Of a stretch of DNA of 41,766 bases, positions 34,284 through 41,766 are shown in pieces. This DNA is from Flavobacteriales bacterium UBA979. Lineage in GTDB: Bacteria; Bacteroidota; Bacteroidia; Flavobacteriales_D; Sanyastnellaceae. Location: the NCBI GenBank assembly GCA_002292325.1, contig DBBR01000018.1:1-41766 (forward strand), written 5' to 3'. Numbering within the stretch: position 1 is the first letter of the stretch; every line of letters starts with the position of its first letter. A program made the position numbers and the translations under genes. A model generated the notes under the pieces. It saw only the letters and a program-made list of their open reading frames with translations. It was not told the origin of the DNA and ran no database searches.

Positions 34284-34958
34284 ATGAAGCCATACTTGCC
34301 CATAGAAATCCACGCGCAACGATTGGCTGATAACGTCCGTTTTTTGGATGATTTCTTCTCCGAGCGCGCCATGACCTGGACTTTTGTGATAAAGGCGTTT
34401 GAACGCGTAACGCCCGACGTTTTTGCACAACTATCCGGTGTGCCATGCGCAAGCGTCGCAAGCGCACGTCCCGATCTTCTGCTTGCCTATCGGGAATTCC
34501 ATCCGCACGTAGAAACTTGGTGGCTCAATTACGAAGCAAAACCGTGCACATACGATTGGGTCAACGTCAACCTAACGCACATGCCGACGACAGGGAAAGA
34601 CTGCCCGATGGTTCTTTTGGACGAACTGCGCGAGGGGTGTGACCCTGAGGTTGCACACCGGCTCATTGATCAAAAGAACTGCACCCACGTTGGCGCATAT
34701 TTAAATTGTGCTGAGTTGCCCGCAGTTTCATTCCTAGACCGTTGGAAACGGTTGGGGTATGGGCCGCAACTGAAGCAAAGCCTCGGAACCTCTGTCTCTT
34801 TCCACCAAGTCGATCAAATGCAAGCGGCGGGTGCAAACCACTACCGCATTGGGGAATTGGCCATCACGGGCCGTGACTTGCTCACACAAAAACCGATCCC
34901 AGGCATGCGACAGGATGCTATCACCCCATCCGAATCCCGCACCTTTTTATTCAATTAG
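34284..34958 (+). CDS. Short PLP-barrel protein, alanine/ornithine racemase-like
   Basis: 224 aa from ATG 34284; a longer version from TTG 34248 is less likely. The beginning (PIEIHAQRLADNVRFL… WTFVIKAF) matches the N-terminal strand-helix-strand of fold-type III alanine/ornithine racemases, with Lys37 as candidate PLP lysine. Near the end, YRIGELAITGRDLL and IPGMRQDA match the part of ornithine-racemase-type proteins after the barrel. It is well below the ~350 aa of full enzymes: the middle of the barrel is reduced and the C-terminal domain, which supplies the second catalytic residue, is absent. It may be a half-size active variant, a PLP-binding accessory, or a relic. Confidence 0.68.
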   Translation: MKPYLPIEIHAQRLADNVRFLDDFFSERAMTWTFVIKAFERVTPDVFAQLSGVPCASVASARPDLLLAYREFHPHVETWWLNYEAKPCTYDWVNVNLTHMPTTGKDCPMVLLDELREGCDPEVAHRLIDQKNCTHVGAYLNCAELPAVSFLDRWKRLGYGPQLKQSLGTSVSFHQVDQMQAAGANHYRIGELAITGRDLLTQKPIPGMRQDAITPSESRTFLFN

Positions 34959-34965
34959 AAACCTC

Positions 34966-35484
34966 ATGAAGATCATTTCAAATTTTATTGGAACGGAGTT
35001 CATTCAGCAAATTCTGAAAGAAAACGCCGACCTGATGTATGACAACATCTGGCGATCCAACCTTGGATGGCAAGAAGAAATCGTGTCGCCCAGTGGAGTG
35101 GTCCTAATCCGAAGCCTTGCCCCTAGTCACATCGACTTGCTTACAGAGGCCATGCGCCGCCACGGCTTGATCCAGGCAGACCAAAAGATTGAGCTGGATG
35201 CCCAAGCGTATGTCTGGCATAGGCTGAGCTACATTCCTTGGCACAGCGATAAGGACAGCGATGACGAAGTTCGGTTTGCTGCCACGCTTTATTTGAATTC
35301 AGAATGGAATGAAGACTGGGGAGGGCTGTTTTTGTACAAAAAAGACGGAGGAATTCGGGCGGAAGCACCCGCTCATGACAAGTTGGTTTTCAACGACCAA
35401 AATTTCCCGCACGCCACCACAATTTTATCCGTTGACGCACCGTACCGGCATTCTGTTCAACTTTTTTGGAAGGTCAAATCTTGA
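34966..35484 (+). CDS. 2-oxoglutarate/Fe(II)-dependent oxygenase (hydroxylase-type)
   Basis: 172 aa, a compact prolyl-4-hydroxylase-like double-stranded beta-helix. Facial triad: H93-x-D95 (IPWHSDKD) and H149 (FPHAT), with Arg161 twelve residues on for the 2OG carboxylate. YLNSEWNEDWGGLFLY is the usual middle strand pair. These enzymes hydroxylate C-H bonds of free amino acids or carrier-bound substrates. In a cluster with Orn- and Thr-type modules it could hydroxylate one residue; the substrate is unknown. It begins 7 nt after the racemase-like gene. The last gene of the cluster; its end overlaps the convergent kinase-like gene by 11 nt. Confidence 0.87.
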   Translation: MKIISNFIGTEFIQQILKENADLMYDNIWRSNLGWQEEIVSPSGVVLIRSLAPSHIDLLTEAMRRHGLIQADQKIELDAQAYVWHRLSYIPWHSDKDSDDEVRFAATLYLNSEWNEDWGGLFLYKKDGGIRAEAPAHDKLVFNDQNFPHATTILSVDAPYRHSVQLFWKVKS

Positions 35485-36034
35485 AAGCGGCGCGCACAAG
35501 ATCAGCATACGAACCCTGCAAAGGTTCGACATGATCCGATAAAATTTTGACTTCTCGCACCTGTTCCAAACACCGGGCGAAGGCATAATGATCACTCAGG
35601 AGTGAAAAAGGGCGCGATGTATGGAGATCGTTTGGGTGGGTGTAGCCCTTGGTGACTTTGATTATTCGATGGCCTCCGACTGCTTGAATCAAATCTGGCT
35701 CCCAATCCACGGCCAAACAAGAACCCCGTTCCTCAGACCAAATCACATTGCGCACGCACAGGTCACCATGAACCAGGTCCATGCAATCTTTGGCATCCAG
35801 CGCCTCTGCAAGTAGCATCCAATCCAGCTCATCCCCTCCGCGGTGCACAGACCGTGCATCGGCTATCCACTCTTGTGTGCAAATGACTCGCTCGTCTCGC
35901 CAGTCAAACCGCATGGTTGGGAATGCCCGCCAATCTTTGGACAATTTTTCAATGGCCGCGCACCGATCTTCAATTTCTTTTGGAGCACTGAGCAAGCTCG
36001 CCAATTCCCAGTACCTGACGTGCTGCTTGCACAT
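35474..36034 (-). CDS. Kinase-fold (APH/choline kinase-like) protein, apparently without full N-lobe
   Basis: 186 aa; I use the ATG at 36034, which overlaps the preceding stop as TGATG. The catalytic loop HGDLCVRN (89-96) and the metal-binding VDWE (D110) are those of APH/choline kinase-like phosphotransferases. The first ~70 residues are too short for a normal N-lobe and I find no Lys in a typical beta3 position. It may be a minimal kinase, a partner-completed kinase or a pseudoenzyme. Coupling to the 829-aa protein suggests they act together. The convergent overlap with the NRPS cluster is probably incidental; drug phosphotransferase activity is possible but not shown. Confidence 0.75.
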   Translation of the reverse strand: MCKQHVRYWELASLLSAPKEIEDRCAAIEKLSKDWRAFPTMRFDWRDERVICTQEWIADARSVHRGGDELDWMLLAEALDAKDCMDLVHGDLCVRNVIWSEERGSCLAVDWEPDLIQAVGGHRIIKVTKGYTHPNDLHTSRPFSLLSDHYAFARCLEQVREVKILSDHVEPLQGSYADLVRAAFKI

Positions 36035-38523
36035 CACATGTTGCCTGAATCCAAATCGCCTGAATCGAATCCTTGGCTCGTGCCGGCAAAAGGCAAAGAA
36101 ATTCCCAAATAAGCTGCGAGCAAACTGCTTGTATCTTCAGCAAACCAATCGAAATCATTGATGGAAGTGAATGCCTTCCCTAGTTCTTGCATGTCGAAAA
36201 GTAACCCCCTCGGCAATTGGGTGTAGATCGCAAAGAAGTCCCAAAACTCATCAGCAAAGGAGCTCCAGTCCCCTTCGCATGCAGTCTCGACATAATCCAA
36301 GAGGAGACCGCGAACGAAGTCTACATCGGCCTCATCGATTGAGGTTCCTGACTTATCCACTTGCAAATTGAGGCGCACAAACATTTGCTTTGTGGTATTC
36401 GCTTGCTCTGCTATGTCGACATTCAAATCCACAATTCGATCCCCAAAATGCGCTTCAATTTCGGTCTTCTTTACGGAGTGGCAAGCGTAAGGCAAGGTCA
36501 TGACCATGGCCGTATTCTGTTCGTAAAAGACGGTGAGATCACCCCATGGATTAAGTGGTTTCCCTTGCTGTTCATCCGTCGCGACACCCATGCTTTCCAT
36601 CTTAAAGTTCAGCTCAAACAGCTTGCTTTCTAACCGTCCGATTACCATGCTCAAAATGCTGGGAAATACGTCCAAAGAGCTCTGATTTGCGTCATAGTTC
36701 GCTGCAAATTTGAACTTGGTATTGTAGCCATGCACCGCCATGAAATCCATCATTTTCTTTCCATGGTTTTCGTACCCCAGTGGATATTCCGTGTTTTTGG
36801 AAAAAATCTGCTGTGTCACAGGAAAATGCGATACCGCATATTTTTTCATATTCGCAGCAAATTCCGAGTAGAGCACATCCAAATTCGATATCCCTAAGCC
36901 GTGGACCATCCGCAACGATCCTGTCTCAACTCCATCCAGTATGTCCCACTCCATCCGCTCCAGAAGGATGGAATACACGTACTTGTCCTCAATCCGACTT
37001 TTCTCATCCCATTCTATTCCACTGTAGGATAAGGGAGATTCTTCAAATTTGTAGCCCGTACTGACCTCTCCCAATTTTGATGCTTCAGTAAACGGAGCCC
37101 ATATCAAGTTTTCCAACGCAAAATCAAAGTCGTCCGAACCGCGGTACGTTCGATAGAAACTCACCCCTCCAGGAATCACCCTCACCATCATTCCCGATCG
37201 CGTGTTCTCATATACGAACCCAATCCACGACTGAATGGCTGGATGAAGTTGAGCGATGGTTTCTTCGTCGTTCAGAATGGTAATGGAGTTGTTGCCATTT
37301 CGAATGGCCTCTTCGCTCAGCTCAGAAGCTTTCGTGTGCAAGGTGAGTTCTCCTTCCACCGAACCGACGACGAGGCACCAATCCTGAGGGATTTGGTCAA
37401 GCTGTTCCAAAAACAACCGCCGTTCGGTATCGCTCATGAACACCGTTCCGATGTAATCGGGGACAATGACACGGTGATGATTCCGAATGACAACTGACCC
37501 GTCGTACATGATTCGAGGGTCCCAAACATCCCCTGAAAAAACGGAAATCGCAGCGGAAATAGGAAGGTCGTAAATAAGTGCCGTGCACCAGAGCGGGTTC
37601 GTTTCGGACAACCGGCTGAGAAATCGGAGATACCAATTTTCCCAATCTCCTGATAAATGGATGGTGGCGGAGCGGGGCACGTCAGGGTTTTGGTTGAGGC
37701 CGTGCATGAGATGAGCGACAATGGGCGCCAGTTGCACCTCATCCAGAGAAACATCAGGGACCGAAACCAAGCTCAGATTTTCAGCATTCTCCGTGAAATA
37801 ATCCAGGATAGTTTGTGTGGACTCATTGGTTTCTTCCCGGTAATTCAGGGCCTGGAAAAGCGTGAATCCTCGGGTCAACTGAGGCAGCTCCCGGTTATTT
37901 TCCTTCCACTCGCGAACGGCTAATGCATACGTTGGGTTCAATGAAATCGATGGTTGATCTCCCGAAGTTGGTGGCGCAGGCAGTGCCTTCAACTCCGCCT
38001 CGAAACATGCCGCTATTTCGTCGAATGAGCAGGTCATCTTGTCAATCGACTTCACCACCCATTCAGCATCCTTACGAATCGCACAATGAATCAGGCGCAA
38101 ATCATCCAGCCGCTCCAATGCGTCGCAACCATCCAAATCCAGTGTGTGAAGAGCGGTACATTGAGACAACGCCTCAGGCAAGACTGAGCATTGAACCCCC
38201 TTTAACCCGACGCTTGTTAGCCGGCTCAGGTCCAGAGAGGCGTCGTAATTGGCGCCTTCCATTGGCTGAGCCAATAACCTCAAAACGCTGTACGTCCCAT
38301 GCTCGCTTCGCCATCCGTCCTTCTTTATTATGGCCTCCGCTTCCTCTAGCAATGCTGGATCAAATGCCAATTGAATCTTTTCGCCGTTCACACGGGTCTT
38401 CCAGCCTTTGAGGCAGGTAGAATAGACTTCCGGATCATTGGCATTCAAAACCCAATCGATCGCTTCATCAATGCGGTTTACATCATCCGAGTGGAACCGT
38501 TCGCGAAGTTCTTCGTAGTTCAT
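36034..38523 (-). CDS. Large unknown protein (829 aa) coupled to kinase-like gene
   Basis: 829 aa from ATG 38523 (a TTG seven codons earlier is possible). Soluble and acidic; no signal peptide or membrane helix. Around 95-145 there is a leucine-rich-repeat-like stretch (LSRLTSVGLKGVQCSVLPE, CTALHTLDLDGCDALERL). The rest is mixed alpha/beta with no catalytic motif I recognise. Its stop overlaps the kinase-like start (TGATG), and it begins 77 bp after the nuclease gene. The gene set is reminiscent of accessory islands of Bacteroidota, but a defence role is a guess. Confidence 0.78.
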   Translation of the reverse strand: MNYEELRERFHSDDVNRIDEAIDWVLNANDPEVYSTCLKGWKTRVNGEKIQLAFDPALLEEAEAIIKKDGWRSEHGTYSVLRLLAQPMEGANYDASLDLSRLTSVGLKGVQCSVLPEALSQCTALHTLDLDGCDALERLDDLRLIHCAIRKDAEWVVKSIDKMTCSFDEIAACFEAELKALPAPPTSGDQPSISLNPTYALAVREWKENNRELPQLTRGFTLFQALNYREETNESTQTILDYFTENAENLSLVSVPDVSLDEVQLAPIVAHLMHGLNQNPDVPRSATIHLSGDWENWYLRFLSRLSETNPLWCTALIYDLPISAAISVFSGDVWDPRIMYDGSVVIRNHHRVIVPDYIGTVFMSDTERRLFLEQLDQIPQDWCLVVGSVEGELTLHTKASELSEEAIRNGNNSITILNDEETIAQLHPAIQSWIGFVYENTRSGMMVRVIPGGVSFYRTYRGSDDFDFALENLIWAPFTEASKLGEVSTGYKFEESPLSYSGIEWDEKSRIEDKYVYSILLERMEWDILDGVETGSLRMVHGLGISNLDVLYSEFAANMKKYAVSHFPVTQQIFSKNTEYPLGYENHGKKMMDFMAVHGYNTKFKFAANYDANQSSLDVFPSILSMVIGRLESKLFELNFKMESMGVATDEQQGKPLNPWGDLTVFYEQNTAMVMTLPYACHSVKKTEIEAHFGDRIVDLNVDIAEQANTTKQMFVRLNLQVDKSGTSIDEADVDFVRGLLLDYVETACEGDWSSFADEFWDFFAIYTQLPRGLLFDMQELGKAFTSINDFDWFAEDTSSLLAAYLGISLPFAGTSQGFDSGDLDSGNM

Positions 38524-38600
38524 GGATTTCCATTGTTTGTTCAAATCAAAAGTATCGAAATCTTGAAATCGTGCGCTTCGAACATTTCAACAACTTACTC

Positions 38601-39755
38601 CTAGCGACCGGCGGAAGTAAGTTGAAGCATTGCCTCCCGCCTCTCTTGAATCTTCTTCAAGTCGCGAATGCAAATTCGAACGACCTCTTTCCAAGCCAAT
38701 GTCTCCGGTATTTTCTTCGATTGATATAAAAAAACAGCGCCAAATCGATTGAATTTCTTCCGTTTGGGGTTCGGGTACAGTTTCCCTTCGCCAAATTCCG
38801 CTGGGAATTGGAACCATTGCTGTGCATCAAGCAATGCTCTAGCGTATCGCTCTGTGTTATCTCCTGTGTTGTCCTCGACAACCAGGCGGTATTGATTGCC
38901 CTGAATCTGAATCCCAATGGACAACTGCGGCTGAATCACATATTTGATATCCAGAAAACCCGTGGCGCGGGTCATCCCAGAGTTAACGAATACCGTAGGA
39001 ACGTCCAATTCCCAATCAATTTTGGACCGGTTTGGAGCCATCTTAAACCCTGCCACCTCGGCAGCATGCCAAACCACCTTTGCCATACCGGCATATTTCT
39101 TCTTGAGGTAAAAATCGTCCAGGCGGTATTCATCTAACGCACGAAGGATGGGATTGGATGCCAAGCAAAAGTCGAAAAACTGAGAGTCATGGATTTCGGA
39201 ACGCTTTTCAATTTCCACGAGTGCGTTCACAAGCAGTGCATAATCCTGAAGGATGTTCCGAAGGTATTCGCTCGTCGTTTCTTGGGCGCACGTTTCGATG
39301 AATGACTGCACGTCACCAAACGAGAGCGTGCGCCATTGCGAAGGCACTTCATCCATCTCGCTCAAACTCAGCAGCACACAGGTCGCATTCTCAGGCTTCT
39401 TGGCTGCATAGGTTTCCAGTTGGTCCCGCCTTGGCAAACTCTTGACTTTGTTTTCAATCCAAACATGCCACAACTGTTCGTCTGCTGATGCGCCCTCAGC
39501 TTGGAATGTAAGCCACACGTCAATGTTCTGCTTTTCCCGAAACACCGAATCCTTGCGGCGAGGATCAAAAACGTACCCTTCCGGAACAAAGTGGCCCAAA
39601 AACGCCGTCGTCGATGCAGCCCACTCTGGCTGCTCAAAAATCCAAGCCAAGAAATTCGAATGAAAAAGCTCTTTCGATCCCAATGAAAAATGAAAGACCG
39701 GTGAAGCTCCTAAACGCTTCAGAAGATCGAAAAACTCCTCCTTTGCCTCAAGCAT
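38601..39755 (-). CDS. PD-(D/E)XK nuclease superfamily protein
   Basis: 384 aa. The start matches the family of PD-(D/E)XK nuclease-like proteins: helix FHSNFLAWIFE (31-41), acidic strand NIDVWL (D79), catalytic strand VWIENKVKS (E101, K103), then a helix with QLETY (112-116). The C-terminal half has no recognised domain. These proteins are often found in defence or mobile islands, though no restriction-modification partner is present here. It starts 1 nt after the stop of the Pmp3-like gene, so translation may be coupled. Confidence 0.83.
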   Translation of the reverse strand: MLEAKEEFFDLLKRLGASPVFHFSLGSKELFHSNFLAWIFEQPEWAASTTAFLGHFVPEGYVFDPRRKDSVFREKQNIDVWLTFQAEGASADEQLWHVWIENKVKSLPRRDQLETYAAKKPENATCVLLSLSEMDEVPSQWRTLSFGDVQSFIETCAQETTSEYLRNILQDYALLVNALVEIEKRSEIHDSQFFDFCLASNPILRALDEYRLDDFYLKKKYAGMAKVVWHAAEVAGFKMAPNRSKIDWELDVPTVFVNSGMTRATGFLDIKYVIQPQLSIGIQIQGNQYRLVVEDNTGDNTERYARALLDAQQWFQFPAEFGEGKLYPNPKRKKFNRFGAVFLYQSKKIPETLAWKEVVRICIRDLKKIQERREAMLQLTSAGR

Positions 39756-39756
39756 T

Positions 39757-39909
39757 TCAGCTTTTATTTAAAATAACCAATGCGGCAATGACTCCTGGAA
39801 TCCAGCCAAAACACGTGAGAAGTGCGACAATCAGAATGCTCCCACAGCCCCTATCAAAAACGGCCAATGGAGGAAAAACAATTGCCAATAAAACCCGAAT
39901 TAAACTCAT
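39757..39909 (-). CDS. Pmp3/YqaE family small membrane protein
   Basis: 50 aa from the ATG at 39909; a longer version has no family resemblance at its start. Two hydrophobic helices with the Pmp3 pattern: IRVLLAIVFPPLAVF, then ILIVALLTCFGWIPGVIAALVI. Members are stress-related small proteins that affect membrane potential. It precedes the nuclease-like gene by one nucleotide. Confidence 0.88.
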   Translation of the reverse strand: MSLIRVLLAIVFPPLAVFDRGCGSILIVALLTCFGWIPGVIAALVILNKS

Positions 39910-40017
39910 GAAGTAAGACGTTATGGAGTGACGTTGTTGCAATATCTGCAATTAACCCCATTGTTCGCACAACATCGCTTTCTGATCATTCAACTCCCAA
40001 CCGCAGCCACTGCGACT

Positions 40018-40308
40018 TCAAGCGGTATTTTCCAGTTTGAATGCTCGCGCTACAAATGGACTCCAGTATTTATTGACCAATTGCATGATTACAAATCCAA
40101 AAACCGCTGCAATTGTCCACTCCAAAGTGGAAAATGTTCCGTGGTCGACCACCCACTTATCAGACCAAAACCCCCACAAATTTGAGAAGCCTTTTTCTTC
40201 AAAATAGGCCGAAATGATTTCGACCGACATCAATCCTGCAACCCAGGCAACGCCCACGCTCAAAATTTCAAAAAGCACCTTGAGTGCAATGGTTTTAAAC
40301 TTCTGCAT
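40018..40308 (-). CDS. Small two-helix membrane protein, unknown
   Basis: 96 aa. Two hydrophobic helices (VLFEILSVGVAWVAGLMSVEII; WTIAAVFGFVIMQLV) flank a short aromatic loop (FSNLWGFWSDKWVVDHG). No family recognised. The gap to the Pmp3 gene is 108 bp and contains no terminator with a T-run, so co-transcription is possible. Confidence 0.65.
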   Translation of the reverse strand: MQKFKTIALKVLFEILSVGVAWVAGLMSVEIISAYFEEKGFSNLWGFWSDKWVVDHGTFSTLEWTIAAVFGFVIMQLVNKYWSPFVARAFKLENTA

Positions 40309-40345
40309 TAAATTTTTTTAAATGGTAGGGCATTGAGGTCACTCG

Positions 40346-40786
40346 TTACATCTGTTTTAACGTGCGCTGTGGAATGAAGAAAATCCCGATGCAAAGGAAC
40401 GTTACGATGATATTGCTGTAGGCAATAAAGTCTGCGTGCTGCTCGATCAATGTCTTCTCATCTCCACTCCATATCAATTCCGTTGCCGCCCCAACAATGG
40501 ATGTCGACCCGATGTTCCATGAGCCCAAAGTCCATCCCTCCTCCTCCAAACTGAAAGCGTAGTACTTGATGCCCAAAAACAAAGAGATGACGATTCCCGC
40601 CAAGCTAAACCACAGGTATTTCTTGCCACTCGATTTCCGTTTGACAGCCAAAAACAACAACGGCAAGCCCATGAATGCTAGAAGCAAAAATTTAATCCAA
40701 TCAAACAAAAACAAGAAGAAGTGGGACAAAGCGTACAACAGGACAACCAATACGACAACCCCGACAGCCTTTAGATTTTGACTCAT
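40346..40786 (-). CDS. Multi-pass membrane protein, unknown
   Basis: 146 aa from ATG 40786 (a GTG codon just before is less likely). About four membrane helices: VGVVVLVVLLYALSHFFLFLF; FLLLAFMGLPLLFLAV; LWFSLAGIVISLFLGIKYY; IIVTFLCIGIFFI. No named family recognised. Downstream of it on the same strand, 37 bp away, is the two-helix protein gene. The 250-bp stretch 40787-41036 upstream has no clear gene unless the next gene starts earlier, at a GTG. Confidence 0.65.
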   Translation of the reverse strand: MSQNLKAVGVVVLVVLLYALSHFFLFLFDWIKFLLLAFMGLPLLFLAVKRKSSGKKYLWFSLAGIVISLFLGIKYYAFSLEEEGWTLGSWNIGSTSIVGAATELIWSGDEKTLIEQHADFIAYSNIIVTFLCIGIFFIPQRTLKQM

Positions 40787-41036
40787 CACTTGCGTTTATT
40801 GCGAGGGACGGAAGCTATGAAAAACCGTGAAAATGTCCAAAGAATGTCTGTGAATAGCGCGTGAGATCAGCAAGAGATATCCAAATTAGCGATGCATCTT
40901 CTCAAATGATGCGGTGAATTCCCTTCGCTCGCTTTATTTTCGCTCTGCTGTAAATGCACAGCAACTCGATCTTGTTCGCCGTAGGAATGATGCAGGCAGG
41001 GCGAACGGTCACACGACAACCAACTATCACGTTGAA

Positions 41037-41766
41037 ATGAGCGACTTGGAAAACAGCACACCAGTATACCTTGGGGCACAGCCCTTTCACACTTCGACCA
41101 CCGCCACTTCCGGTGAGGAAGTGACCATCGACGGCGAGACGTACTACAAAATCAGCACGGTTCATCGCATGCGTCCCTTCTTCATGAGCATTGTCAGCCA
41201 CTCAGACCATTGGATGTTTTTGGCGAGCAACGGTGGACTGTCCGCAGGAAGGGTCAACAGCGACTTTGCCCTATTTCCCTATTACACGGACGACAAGATC
41301 ACGGAAGCCGCAGAAACGACGGGCAGCAAAACCATCGTATTGGCTGAATCCGATGGGCGTCGCTTGCTCTGGCAGCCTTTTTCAGAACAAAATGCGGGAG
41401 TGTATACCATTGAACGCAACCTGTACAAAAACACGTGCGGCAACAAGGTCATCTTCGAAGAAATTAACCACGACCTCGAATTGACCTTCAGCTACCAATG
41501 GGCTGCGAGCGAGCGTTTCGGATTCATGCGGCAGGCACGACTCAAGTCTTCCGCATCAAAAGCCACGAAAGTGAGTGTGCTCGACGGGGTTCAAAATGTC
41601 CTTCCGCACGGTGTGCCGGAAGGATTGCAACGCGGCAGCAGCAACTTGGTGGACGCCTACAAAAAATGCGAGTTAGAGGCTGGCAACGTGGGCATTTATG
41701 CGCTGAGCGCCATCATCTCCGACAAGGCAGAGCCCAGTGAATCTTTAAAGGCAAACGTCATTTGGT
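41037..41766 (+). CDS. N-terminal part of a large conserved protein, possibly carbohydrate-active; cut by window edge
   Basis: The frame is open from ATG 41037 to the window end (about 243 residues visible); it is also open back to 40890, so a GTG start at 40914 cannot be excluded. Landmarks: STVHRMRPFFMSIVS, DHWMFLASNGGLSAGR, FALFPYYTDDKI, VYTIERNLYKNTCGNK, FEEINHDLELTFSY, SNLVDAYKKCELE. I recall this beta-sandwich-like pattern from large hypothetical proteins that recall glycoside phosphorylase N-domains, but the assignment is uncertain. No signal peptide is seen. The product lies mostly outside the window. Confidence 0.6.
   Translation, partial: MSDLENSTPVYLGAQPFHTSTTATSGEEVTIDGETYYKISTVHRMRPFFMSIVSHSDHWMFLASNGGLSAGRVNSDFALFPYYTDDKITEAAETTGSKTIVLAESDGRRLLWQPFSEQNAGVYTIERNLYKNTCGNKVIFEEINHDLELTFSYQWAASERFGFMRQARLKSSASKATKVSVLDGVQNVLPHGVPEGLQRGSSNLVDAYKKCELEAGNVGIYALSAIISDKAEPSESLKANVIW

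Overview
The window looks like a chromosomal segment of a Bacteroidota bacterium, most likely a marine or aquatic member of the Flavobacteriales. Two secreted proteins end in type IX secretion (T9SS) type A sorting domains. Others carry Cys-rich CTD...ACN(Y/F)D...DDGSC repeats and dockerin-like tails. Candidate promoters resemble the Bacteroidota TTG/TAnnTTTG type. No phage or IS genes and no CRISPR array are visible.

Left part (1-18.4 kb): the end of a sodium:solute symporter, a small unknown protein, tRNA-Val(GAC), a fatty-acid desaturase, and a block of secreted/surface proteins (an M43-like metalloprotease; a 902-aa protein coupled to a small C-terminally anchored protein; an OB-fold and a PKD protein with T9SS tails). 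Then come housekeeping or unknown genes (DoxX, a SnoaL-like lipoprotein and a small membrane protein sharing a divergent regulatory region with a perfect TGTGA-N6-TCACA dyad, thioredoxin, bestrophin). This part ends with a compact three-gene operon containing an ATP-dependent DNA ligase with an extra C-terminal region and two proteins I do not recognise.

Centre (18.6-35.5 kb): a ten-gene, same-strand, largely translationally coupled nonribosomal peptide cluster. It encodes two NRPSs (C-A-T and C-A-T-C-A-T-C), an M28 peptidase, an aminotransferase, an HPPD/4-hydroxymandelate-synthase family enzyme, a GlcD-type FAD-linked 2-hydroxyacid dehydrogenase, an Sfp-type PPTase, an amidase-signature protein, a short alanine/ornithine-racemase-like PLP protein and a 2OG-Fe(II) oxygenase. 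My manual reading of the A-domain specificity residues gives an ornithine-like code for module 1, a threonine code for module 2 and no known match for module 3. The aminotransferase, HPPD/HmaS-like and dehydrogenase genes together fit a 4-hydroxyphenylglycine-type pathway in which the usual FMN-dependent hydroxymandelate oxidase is replaced by a GlcD-type enzyme. There is no thioesterase and no epimerisation domain; the assembly line ends in a condensation domain. This is the most likely undescribed system in the window.

Right part (35.5-41.8 kb): on the minus strand, a candidate operon of a Pmp3-like membrane peptide, a PD-(D/E)XK nuclease-like protein, an unrecognised 829-aa protein and a kinase-fold protein apparently lacking a full N-lobe. 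Two small membrane proteins follow, then the start of a large conserved protein that runs off the window.
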